Below, in pieces: positions 26,562-34,634 of a DNA stretch of 64,000 nt. The DNA lies in assembly GCA_019423565.1 (NCBI GenBank), contig JAHZBE010000002.1, forward strand, positions 85,032 to 149,031, in the 5' to 3' direction. This stretch comes from a bacterium (GTDB lineage: Bacteria > Bacillota_I > Bacilli_A > RF39 > UBA660). The notes beneath the pieces are model-generated. The model did no database searches and was not told the origin of the DNA. It saw only the letters and a program-made list of their open reading frames with translations. Numbering within the stretch: the stretch's first letter is position 1; each line of letters begins with the position of its first letter. Both the position numbers and the translations under genes were made by a program.

Positions 26562-28061
26562 TCATTCCCCATTTATAATACAATCCATCAAGCTATAATC
26601 ACCACCAAATATACTTAATAATAAGCTTATAATTAGTGGTATAGTAATGAACAATATAAGTAATATCAATCTTTTTGGGAAATTCTTCTTTGATTTATTC
26701 ATTTTTTCTACATCCGATGCAATTACAGCTTTTGCATAGTCTAAAGTTCCAAAAAATATTACAGCAACTGGAGCTAAAATTCTAAGTACCACATAAAACC
26801 AGTGGAAAAAACTAACATCATCACATGTAAGTTCATAATGTTTATCAAAATTAATATCTAAAGTGGGGGCAGAAATACCTGAAAAATTTTTCCATAACTT
26901 TTCCTTATTATCCTCTAATTCCTTTTCAAGTTCTTCCTCATTTCTTTCTGCTTGTTTTTTATATTGTTCTAAGCACTTGTTTTTTTCTGCATCTTGCGGT
27001 ATTGAATAGCAATATTTACAATGATTAAAAGCATCGGAACTTCTACAGAATTTTTCCGCATCTCCGTTTTCATTTTTACAATAATAATTACAAATAGGTA
27101 TTTTTTCTTCTCCATCATCTTTATTGTTATCATCATACTTATCTTTTTTATCTTCAATTTTTTTAACATCAACTAGACTTTCTAAAAATGAAACGCAATT
27201 TTCATAATCAGTATTATCATCTAAACTATGATAAATTTTTTTATAAAACCACAGTAAATATTCTGGATCATACTCAAGCATTACATATGAAGTAATGGTA
27301 TACCAATTCATATAACGAACACGTAATAAACCAGCATAACTAGGATCAACATTTTCATCTTCTAATCCATAATTTTTTGTTGTTTTAGTTACATCACTTT
27401 CAACATTTTTTTTCGTCTGTTGATAATATTCTAGAGCTATGCCGCCTTCAGAATACTTAATATCACAAGCTGCTAATTTTGCTTTTACGTCATTTTCACT
27501 CCCGTTAGAAACGAGTTCATTATAAACATCATGCTTATATTGAAATGTAGGATCATCTTTTTCTAAATTTTCTTTAAACATATACAGTTGTACACCTGCT
27601 TTAATAGATTTTTTTAAATCAATATAATATCCTTCATCCTCATTTGCACTAGATAATGGATTGTAAATTAAATTGCCATTATAAAAAACCTCAGAATTTT
27701 TATTTGTCCTTTTCGCTTCAAATCCCGAACCTATGCCGTCATAATATACAATTATAAAACTAGGACATCCATTATTCTTTACTTCAGATTCAAAACTTAA
27801 AGAAGAAAAAGATAAACCTGTTGGTGATGTAAATTTCATATTATAATCTAAAAAATTTTTAGAATAATCAAGTCTAATAGCAATGCCTTCATAAACAGCA
27901 GCTGTTCCAGTACCGGTACCAGCTCCGTATAATACCTTACCATCACGAACAGGTTCGGAATACGTATAGTATTTACAATTTGCCTCAACTTTTTTATTAA
28001 CAAACGTTGATATAAATACTATAAAAAATATTACTAAAATATTTAAAATTTTTCTTTTCAT
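26562..28061 (-). CDS. Secreted Cys-rich T4SS protein with C-terminal pilin-like module
   Basis: A 499-residue protein with a signal sequence (about 1-28), a novel outer domain with many cysteines (IPICNYYCKNENG, KFCRSSDAFNHCKYC, about 325-370) and a C-terminal double transmembrane hairpin: VLRILAPVAVIFFGTLDYAKAVIASD (split: RILAPVAVIFFGTLD and YAKAVIASDVEKM) and LILLILFITIPLIISLLLSIF. That hairpin repeats the core of the next small protein upstream. No family is known for the outer part; a surface-exposed adhesin or pilus-tip role is inferred from operon position. Confidence 0.65.
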   Translation of the reverse strand: MKRKILNILVIFFIVFISTFVNKKVEANCKYYTYSEPVRDGKVLYGAGTGTGTAAVYEGIAIRLDYSKNFLDYNMKFTSPTGLSFSSLSFESEVKNNGCPSFIIVYYDGIGSGFEAKRTNKNSEVFYNGNLIYNPLSSANEDEGYYIDLKKSIKAGVQLYMFKENLEKDDPTFQYKHDVYNELVSNGSENDVKAKLAACDIKYSEGGIALEYYQQTKKNVESDVTKTTKNYGLEDENVDPSYAGLLRVRYMNWYTITSYVMLEYDPEYLLWFYKKIYHSLDDNTDYENCVSFLESLVDVKKIEDKKDKYDDNNKDDGEEKIPICNYYCKNENGDAEKFCRSSDAFNHCKYCYSIPQDAEKNKCLEQYKKQAERNEEELEKELEDNKEKLWKNFSGISAPTLDINFDKHYELTCDDVSFFHWFYVVLRILAPVAVIFFGTLDYAKAVIASDVEKMNKSKKNFPKRLILLILFITIPLIISLLLSIFGGDYSLMDCIINGE

Positions 28062-28129
28062 AAGTAAACCTACTTTCTCACTATAATAATAACATAAATT
28101 AAAAAAAAAAGAAACATATATTTTCTTTT

Positions 28130-28519
28130 TTATTTATCATATCTATCGCTTTGGTCCAACTTAGGCCCATGAGTAGCTGCATCCCAGCATGCTGCAAAAT
28201 TACTTTTTGGTGCCGCAAAAGTTATTACCGCTTCAACTATTGTTGGTATTAAGAATACTATAACTGCTGCAATTATTCTCTTTACAAAAGGTTTTTGAGC
28301 TTCTTTAATTTTCTTCTCATCACCAGCTATAACAGCTTTTCCCATATCTAATGTTCCAAATAAAATCAATCCAAAAGGTACAGCTATTCTTAATATTCTT
28401 ATAGCTAATTTTACTAAATATAGAATACCAAGAATTGTTTCTGTTGGATCCTCACCGTTTCCTGTAGCAAAACTACATTCACCATCTAAAAAATCCAAAA
28501 CATTTAATAAGTTCAACAT
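28130..28519 (-). CDS. VirB2/TrbC-like pilin-type membrane protein
   Basis: About 129 residues with two transmembrane helices separated by a short basic loop: RILRIAVPFGLILFGTLDMGKAVIAGDEKK then RIIAAVIVFLIPTIVEAVITF (each quoted in part). Two cysteines flank the helices. The layout matches VirB2/TrbC pilin subunits. It is the first gene of the T4SS operon, preceded by TTGACA/TAAAAT. The ATG at 28519 follows AGGAGG; a reading from 28537 would place that site inside the gene. Confidence 0.7.
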   Translation of the reverse strand: MLNLLNVLDFLDGECSFATGNGEDPTETILGILYLVKLAIRILRIAVPFGLILFGTLDMGKAVIAGDEKKIKEAQKPFVKRIIAAVIVFLIPTIVEAVITFAAPKSNFAACWDAATHGPKLDQSDRYDK

Positions 28520-28550
28520 AATTAATCCTCCTAACATTTCTTATAAACTT

Positions 28551-28579
28551 ATTTTATAATTATTAACATAAATTGTCAA
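28551..28579 (-). promoter_or_regulatory. Promoter of the T4SS operon
   Basis: On the minus strand, consensus TTGACA (28574-28579), 17-bp spacer and TAAAAT (28551-28556), about 32 bp before the first T4SS start codon. A further TTGACA lies about 25 bp upstream. Confidence 0.65.
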
Positions 28580-28622
28580 TAATTAATGAAAAATTTATGT
28601 CAAATGAATCAAATTAGTTTAA

Positions 28623-31307
28623 TTACTTTATTATTTCATCAAGAATATTTCTTATTTTATCTTCTTCATTTGATCCATTTGTTTTTAATCTTACTAGTGG
28701 TATACCACATTTTTTTAAAATATTATTCTTTTTTTGATCTCTAATTTTTTGTATTTCTTTATTATGAAATTTATAACTATCTACTTCAACTGCTAAAACA
28801 GGAGTTTTATCAAATTTATTATATATTAAAAGATCAATATGTGAATTTGTATGAATAAATTTAATTTCTTCATCATTTAATATTTCCTCATCTTTTACTA
28901 TTTTTATGAGTGGATAATGATTATTTAATACATCATAAACATTATATTTTTCTTTTTTTAATATTTTCTTTAACATGTAATATGTAACATTCTCTGAATT
29001 AAAATTGAATATTTTAGGGTATTTACCTAAAAATTCTTCTAATTTTGTTTTATTTACTTTATATAAAAGATCATAAATAGAATTTATATTACTTTGTATT
29101 TCTTCAAAATTATTATAATTTATATATTTTATTAAACTTGATATATTTGAATTATCATTTGACTTATATTCATATGGCGTTACTAAATATAATTTATTTA
29201 CTGCTCTTGATATTGCAACATTAATTGAATTTGGATTATCTAAAAAACTATCTATATCATTTGCGACAGTACTAAATATTATTAAATCTTTTTCACTACC
29301 TTGAAATCCATGTACAGTATCTATTTGAACATTTTTACAATCAATTCTATCAATCAGATATTCTTTCTGTGGTCTATATGGTGTTACTAAACCAATAGAA
29401 TCTTTATATATATTTATATTTTCATTTGGAATTAATTCATTTATAATTACATCTGCTTGTCTTTCATTATACCAACTTGTATTCTTTTTTCTAGCATGAT
29501 TACCTTTTACACATTTATATCTTTTAATTGGTGACTCAACAGTATTCTTAGTTAATATTATTAGTTCATTATTATAAAACATTTTATTACAAAATTCTAT
29601 TATTTTAGGATGACACCTATAATGTTCTCTCAATATCGTTATTGGCATATTATCATATATCTTTTTAGTTAAATCAAGCAAATTATTTTCCGTATAATTA
29701 TATTTTTTATCTATTTCGTATTTATTAAATATATTATTATATTCATTTACTTTTTTTGAATTCACTATATTGGGTAATTGCTTAGAATCACCTACTATAA
29801 CAACATTTTTAGCGGAAGATAGAGCCAAAAATGCAGATGCTAAATCAACTTGTGAAGATTCATCTATTATTATATAATCAAATACATATCCACTAGAGAT
29901 AGAGTTTAATAATGAATATGTTGTACTTAAAATAATTGGATAATCCTTTATTAATTTATTTGTATTTTTTACAGTTGTATTATTATATATATTTTTATTA
30001 TTGTAATTTTCATAAACATAATTTTTAAAATATTTCATTGACAACTTTGTATAATTATCAAATTTATCTTCTAAATCAAATTTTGAAATAAAATTTTCTT
30101 TTTCTTTTATAATTCCATCTAACTCTTTTATCTTTTTTTCATAGTATAACTTTTCTATATTTTCTAATATATCCTTTATTTTGTTATTATAAAGTTCTGG
30201 ATTAAAAAATTTATATTTAATTTGTGATATAACTTGAACTTTTTTATTAAAATATTCTGTCATATTTTCCTGTTTATTCAAATAAAGAAAAAATTGATGA
30301 AGTCTTTCTGTTGATAGATTAGGCAACTTTATTTCTTGTATATTTGATATATTTTTATCATAATGTTCATACTCTAGTTTTAATTCATATAGTTCTTGAT
30401 TAAGTATAGCAATATCATTTTTATACTCTAAATATAAATCAATATCTTTTTTCATTATGTGTAAATCATTTATAATTTCTTCTTTTTTTCCATTATCAAT
30501 ATACCAAGAATTAGGATATGGTTTTATTTCAATTTGACTTTCAATAAATTTATCTATATTAGAAACTCTCCCTAATCTTGCACATAATGAAGATAAACCA
30601 TTTTTTTCTAATTTTTCATACACATTTTTAGTCGCAGCATTATTATTTGAAACAACTGCAACTGTTTTTTCATTAAGAATTATATTAGATAACATATTTA
30701 ATATAGTTTGTGTTTTCCCTGTTCCTGGAGGTCCTTCTATAACACTTATTTTATTAGAAAGTGCATTTTCAAGTGCTTTTTCTTGACTAGAATTAAAACT
30801 AAATGGAAATATAATATTATTATCGCTAAAATCCATATCAGAAATAAATTCTTTTTCCCCTGAAATATAATTTTTCAAAACAGATTCTTCACTTATAAAA
30901 GTTAATTTTTCATATGCTTTTTTTAATATCTTATCATTTTTACCTCTTAATTCCTCATCATGTTTTATATCATCTACAGTAATAGCATTTGATAATTCTT
31001 TAAAATAATCAAATATTTGTTTATTCTCTCTAGAGTTCAATAAAGTTTTTTCTATTTTTATATTTTCTTTTTTATATATTTTACTTGTCCCATTTTCAAA
31101 AAATATTTTAATATATTCTTTAAAATCAAGAGCTTTTTTTACATGTGTTAAGGCTCTTGTAGTTACAAATCTATCTCCTGTTATATCAATTGGATCCTTA
31201 TATATTATTAATTTATTTAAATCATAATCATCTATATTTTCAATAACTTTTTTAGTAATATCTTTTTTCCACGAATCTAAAAACAAATATTTTTCTTCAA
31301 AATTCAT
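28623..31307 (-). CDS. Superfamily 1 DNA/RNA helicase with C-terminal DUF2726-type nuclease-like domain
   Basis: About 894 residues. Helicase motifs: GPPGTGKTQTI (about 192-202), NNNAATKNVYEKL (Ia), IIIDESSQVDLASAF (II), VIVGDSKQLPNI (III), LREHYRCHPKII (IV), VDTVHGFQGSEKDLII (V) and VAISRAVNKLYLVTP (VI), as in the UPF1/Sen1 group. The C-terminal 80 residues (HIDLLIYNK ... VLAVEVDSYKFH ... LVRLKTNG) resemble the DUF2726/PD-(D/E)xK nuclease-like fold. A long helical insert occupies about 270-400. The architecture occurs in DNA repair and defence. Start at ATG 31307 behind AGAAGTG. No operon partner is obvious; it is upstream of the T4SS operon. Confidence 0.88.
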   Translation of the reverse strand: MNFEEKYLFLDSWKKDITKKVIENIDDYDLNKLIIYKDPIDITGDRFVTTRALTHVKKALDFKEYIKIFFENGTSKIYKKENIKIEKTLLNSRENKQIFDYFKELSNAITVDDIKHDEELRGKNDKILKKAYEKLTFISEESVLKNYISGEKEFISDMDFSDNNIIFPFSFNSSQEKALENALSNKISVIEGPPGTGKTQTILNMLSNIILNEKTVAVVSNNNAATKNVYEKLEKNGLSSLCARLGRVSNIDKFIESQIEIKPYPNSWYIDNGKKEEIINDLHIMKKDIDLYLEYKNDIAILNQELYELKLEYEHYDKNISNIQEIKLPNLSTERLHQFFLYLNKQENMTEYFNKKVQVISQIKYKFFNPELYNNKIKDILENIEKLYYEKKIKELDGIIKEKENFISKFDLEDKFDNYTKLSMKYFKNYVYENYNNKNIYNNTTVKNTNKLIKDYPIILSTTYSLLNSISSGYVFDYIIIDESSQVDLASAFLALSSAKNVVIVGDSKQLPNIVNSKKVNEYNNIFNKYEIDKKYNYTENNLLDLTKKIYDNMPITILREHYRCHPKIIEFCNKMFYNNELIILTKNTVESPIKRYKCVKGNHARKKNTSWYNERQADVIINELIPNENINIYKDSIGLVTPYRPQKEYLIDRIDCKNVQIDTVHGFQGSEKDLIIFSTVANDIDSFLDNPNSINVAISRAVNKLYLVTPYEYKSNDNSNISSLIKYINYNNFEEIQSNINSIYDLLYKVNKTKLEEFLGKYPKIFNFNSENVTYYMLKKILKKEKYNVYDVLNNHYPLIKIVKDEEILNDEEIKFIHTNSHIDLLIYNKFDKTPVLAVEVDSYKFHNKEIQKIRDQKKNNILKKCGIPLVRLKTNGSNEEDKIRNILDEIIK

Positions 31308-31378
31308 ATAATCACTTCTCAAACTTAAGCGTATTATATCATTACTTATTTTATTTGTAAAATAAATAATAATATAAA

Positions 31379-31406
31379 AACCACTTAAAATTTTAAGTAG
31401 TTTCTA
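31379..31406 (-). terminator. Terminator after htrA
   Basis: Perfect stem ACTTAAAA/TTTTAAGT (31383-31398) extended by flanking AAC/GTT, with modest T-richness leftward. Confidence 0.55.
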
Positions 31407-31414
31407 TTGTTATT

Positions 31415-32494
31415 CTAATTTTTTTCTATTAACTTCATATCAAGTGTACTTTCTTTTCCATCTCTTATATATGTTACTTTAATAGTATCACCTGTTTTAT
31501 GCTCGTATAAATAATATCTAAGTGTACTAACGTTAGTTACTTTATTATCATCAAATTTAGTTATTACATCGCCAACTTTTAATCCTGATTTTTCTGCTGA
31601 ATAACCATTTTCTAATTTTACTATTACAACACCTGATTTTATATTACTATCTAAATTTATGTTATATCTATATAAACTATATTTATTACTTGCTTCTATT
31701 ACTGATATTCCTATTGATGGTCTTTTTATTTCTTCACCTTTTTCTAGATATGTAACATAATTTTTAACATCATTTATTGGTATTGCAAATCCCATACCTT
31801 CTATTTCTTCTGTTGCAAGTTTCATAGATGTAATACCTATTACTTCACCAGCCAAATTAACAAGTGGACCACCACTATTACCAGGATTTATTGCAGCATC
31901 TGTTTGTATTACCTTTGCTATTATGGAATCTGTTTCTATCATTCTATCTTTACCAGATATAATACCTCTTGTTATAGAACCACTATAATCTGATCCCATA
32001 GGACTACCAATTGCTATTACTGTTGATCCTAAATTAATATTATCACTATCGCCTAAAGTAGCAACCTTTTTAACTTTACTTTTATCTATTGAAAGAACAG
32101 CTATATCAGTATATTCATCACTACCAAGTAATTTAACCTCTACTGTTTCATTATCTGATAAAATAACCTCTATTTTATCTGCAGAATCTATTACATGGTG
32201 ATTTGTAAGTATGTAACCCTTATTATCATCTACTTTATATACAAATCCTGATCCACTACCTATATTTTGATTATTTTTATAGCTTTCTACAGTTACAACA
32301 GAATCATATGCTTTATCTATTGAATCTTCTATTGCTGTTTCACTTAATTTTGTTTCATTAACTGTTTTCTTTTCTGTTATTACTTTTGACTCTACTGGAA
32401 AATATTTTAAATATATAATAACTGCAAATACAGCACTAAATATTGTAAATACATAAGCTAAAAAATATTTAAATAATCTTTTCCTATCTTTCAT
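31415..32494 (-). CDS. htrA: HtrA/DegP-like membrane-anchored serine protease
   Basis: A 359-residue protein: N-terminal transmembrane anchor (about 10-30), trypsin-like domain with triad His100 (LTNHHVID), Asp130 (YTDIAVLS) and Ser207 (NPGNSGGPLVN), and one PDZ domain (about 255-355; KSGLKVGDVITKFDDNKV). HtrA degrades misfolded exported proteins in gram-positives. It begins 11 bp after the Abi-family gene and may share its transcript. The gene lies between the T4SS region and ribosomal genes. Confidence 0.95.
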   Translation of the reverse strand: MKDRKRLFKYFLAYVFTIFSAVFAVIIYLKYFPVESKVITEKKTVNETKLSETAIEDSIDKAYDSVVTVESYKNNQNIGSGSGFVYKVDDNKGYILTNHHVIDSADKIEVILSDNETVEVKLLGSDEYTDIAVLSIDKSKVKKVATLGDSDNINLGSTVIAIGSPMGSDYSGSITRGIISGKDRMIETDSIIAKVIQTDAAINPGNSGGPLVNLAGEVIGITSMKLATEEIEGMGFAIPINDVKNYVTYLEKGEEIKRPSIGISVIEASNKYSLYRYNINLDSNIKSGVVIVKLENGYSAEKSGLKVGDVITKFDDNKVTNVSTLRYYLYEHKTGDTIKVTYIRDGKESTLDMKLIEKN

Positions 32495-32505
32495 ATTATC
32501 ATCCT

Positions 32506-33441
32506 CTATTCTATATTTATCAAATCCATATAATTTTCTGGAAAACCTAATGTATCATATATTTTATTAATTTTAACTGATTTTATTTGCCATGTTAAAT
32601 CTTGAAGTTTAAGATTTATTTCATCCATCATATGCATAAATTCATCTTTTGTAAGCATTTGTTTTAATATTATTATTAACGCAAATATATCATTTTTTCC
32701 TTTTATGTATTCACCAAATTCATCTTGCTTTATTTTTAGTTCATTATGATATTTAGTATTAGAAATATATTTTTGTGTTCTATGGTCAAATACTATATCT
32801 TCATGTGCACACAAATTTCTATAATTTGCAAGTAATGATAAATATACTTCCATATCTTCCATTTCAATTCCATAAAGATCTGCAATTTCTTTTTGGTCCT
32901 CTGGTTTTAGTATACCATAAAGTTCATTTATTAAACCAAATGACAGCACTTTTACAAGTACCCATAAAGGAATATAACCATAATTTGTTATATAATGAAG
33001 AGTTGCACTATGATTTTGACTATTTACTCTAATTTGCCTTTTCATTTTATTTATTACATCACTAACTCTTCTTTTATCTTTATTGTCAGTTGTAAAATTT
33101 GATTCCTTTAAGTAATTTTTCTCTTTATAACCATATTTAATAGATAACTTATATGATATTATACTTTTAATATTATTTTCTATTATTAATAAATTTTTAA
33201 ATAATATATTTCTAAGTTCTCTATCAAATATAAAAATTGCATATAATTCATCAAAGGTTGCACCTTTTACAAATTTCTTTTCTTTTGATGAAACCATTAA
33301 TACTCTTCTATATCCATTTATAAAAAAGTAATTTTCTTTTAAAAGTATATTTCTTGCTTCTTCTTCATCGTTTATAGTAAGACCCTTACTTTTAAATATT
33401 CCAAGTTGTTCATCAAGAGTTTTAAATTCTTTTTTATTCAT
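32506..33441 (-). CDS. Abi_2 (AbiD/AbiF-like) protein with HEPN RNase motif
   Basis: A 311-residue Abi_2-family protein. The N-terminal region (DEQLGIFKSKGL, FFINGYRRVLM) and FDRELRNILFKNLLIIENNIKS match the AbiD/AbiF pattern, and RNLCAH (208-213) is the RxxxxH RNase motif of HEPN domains. Family members include abortive-infection phage defence proteins in lactococci. No small RNA gene is seen next to this copy, unlike the paralogue at 44.4 kb. Same strand as htrA. Confidence 0.88.
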   Translation of the reverse strand: MNKKEFKTLDEQLGIFKSKGLTINDEEEARNILLKENYFFINGYRRVLMVSSKEKKFVKGATFDELYAIFIFDRELRNILFKNLLIIENNIKSIISYKLSIKYGYKEKNYLKESNFTTDNKDKRRVSDVINKMKRQIRVNSQNHSATLHYITNYGYIPLWVLVKVLSFGLINELYGILKPEDQKEIADLYGIEMEDMEVYLSLLANYRNLCAHEDIVFDHRTQKYISNTKYHNELKIKQDEFGEYIKGKNDIFALIIILKQMLTKDEFMHMMDEINLKLQDLTWQIKSVKINKIYDTLGFPENYMDLINIE

Positions 33442-33563
33442 ATTTAAATCACCCTACTATCATAAATTATAACATAATTTTTTTTAGACTTAAAGTATTT
33501 AAGTTTATTTCTACAACTTAACACTTTTTTCACATATTTTCACATTTTTAGTTATATTTTTTC

Positions 33564-33594
33564 ACAAAAAAAGAACACATATATATGTGTTCCT
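33564..33594 (-). terminator. Terminator after rpsI
   Basis: Stem GAACACAT/ATGTGTTC followed leftward by T8. Confidence 0.85.
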
Positions 33595-33607
33595 TTCCAT
33601 TACAATA

Positions 33608-34024
33608 TTAACGTTTACTGAATTGTGGTGCCTTACGTGCTTTCTTAAGACCTGGTTTCTTACGTTCTTTAATTCTTGAATCTCTTGTAATAAATCCTTT
33701 AGCTTTTAATATTCTTCTAAATGAAGTTTCGCTTGATGGATCTGTATTTTTATCATATTCTAATAATGCTCTTGTAATTCCTAAACGGATTGCTCCTGTT
33801 TGTCCTGAGAATCCTCCACCTTTTACTTCTACATCGATATCAAATTTATCTAATGTATTAGTTGCTTCTAGTGGTTGTTTTAAATCCATAACTAATGTTG
33901 GAAATGGTAAATATTCATTAACATCTCTACCATTAATAGTGATATTTCCTTTACCAGATGTCATTCTAACCTTTGCTATTGAAGATTTACGATGACCTGT
34001 ACCATAATAAATTTTATTTGCCAT
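33608..34024 (-). CDS. rpsI: 30S ribosomal protein S9
   Basis: A 138-residue S9: YYGTGHRKSSIAKVRM at the start, GGGFSGQTGAIRLGITRALL in the middle and the universal basic tail KKPGLKKARKAPQFSKR that reaches the ribosomal P site. About 8 residues longer than B. subtilis S9, owing to a slightly longer central loop. It follows rplM by 11 bp, the canonical L13-S9 operon. Confidence 0.98.
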   Translation of the reverse strand: MANKIYYGTGHRKSSIAKVRMTSGKGNITINGRDVNEYLPFPTLVMDLKQPLEATNTLDKFDIDVEVKGGGFSGQTGAIRLGITRALLEYDKNTDPSSETSFRRILKAKGFITRDSRIKERKKPGLKKARKAPQFSKR

Positions 34025-34035
34025 AATTTTCCTCC

Positions 34036-34467
34036 TTAGTCTACTTTCATTTCTTTTGGTTGTTGAGCAATATGTTTATGTTCGTTTCCTCTATAAACAA
34101 ATAATTTTTTACCCATTTTACGACCAAGTCTATTATGAGGAAGCATTCCCTTAATAGCTCTTTCCATCATTTCTTCAGGATATTGTTCAAGCATTACTTT
34201 AGCTGTTCTTTCTCTTAATCCACCAGTGTAGCCACTGTGATTATAATACATTTTTTGATCAAGTTTATTTCCTGTAAGTTTAACCTTATCCGCATTGATT
34301 ACTATTACATAATCTCCACAATCAACATTAGGTGTATATATTGCTTTGTGTTTTCCACGTAATACATTAGCAGCTTTTGTTGCAACTCTACCTAAACTGA
34401 TACCTGTTGCATCAATAACATACCAATCACGTTTGATTTCGGCTGGTTTTGCCATAAATGTTTTCAT
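34036..34467 (-). CDS. rplM: 50S ribosomal protein L13
   Basis: A 143-residue L13 with standard blocks: WYVIDATGISLGRVATKAANVLRGKHK, DYVIVINADKVKLTG, YYNHSGYTGGL and MLPHNRLGRKM (quoted in part). First gene of the L13-S9 operon, preceded by a strong promoter and a pseudoknotted leader that includes its ribosome site. Confidence 0.98.
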   Translation of the reverse strand: MKTFMAKPAEIKRDWYVIDATGISLGRVATKAANVLRGKHKAIYTPNVDCGDYVIVINADKVKLTGNKLDQKMYYNHSGYTGGLRERTAKVMLEQYPEEMMERAIKGMLPHNRLGRKMGKKLFVYRGNEHKHIAQQPKEMKVD

Positions 34468-34480
34468 AAATTTCTTCCCT

Positions 34481-34530
34481 TTCTCTCATAGATTAACCTC
34501 CCACAGTCAATCTATATGTGGGGTTTTTAT
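34481..34530 (-). ncRNA. L13-type ribosomal-protein leader with H-type pseudoknot
   Basis: In the rplM 5' UTR the minus strand reads CCCCACA (34517-34523), then ATAGATT (34509-34515), then TGTGGG (34500-34505) closing stem 1 over that loop, then AATCTAT (34488-34494), which pairs with the loop to give a pseudoknot. The second partner lies right before the ribosome site (AAAGGGAAG), so folding could control L13 translation. Position and gene context fit the known Firmicutes L13 autoregulatory leader; I could not align it to the family model. Confidence 0.65.
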
Positions 34531-34546
34531 AAATGTACCAATTAAG

Positions 34547-34575
34547 ATTGTACTAGAATTTATATATAAAGTCAA
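34547..34575 (-). promoter_or_regulatory. Promoter of the rplM-rpsI operon
   Basis: Minus strand TTGACT (34570-34575), 17-bp spacer, TACAAT (34547-34552), just upstream of the L13 leader. Confidence 0.75.
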
Positions 34576-34604
34576 TAAAGTAAAATTAAAATTTTAATAT
34601 TTTT

Positions 34605-34634
34605 CAAAAAAAATTACAAGTTTCCTTGTAATTT
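34605..34634 (-). terminator. Terminator after cdaR
   Basis: Stem AAATTACAAG/CTTGTAATTT with loop TTTC and T8 leftward; overlaps the cdaR stop codon. Confidence 0.85.
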
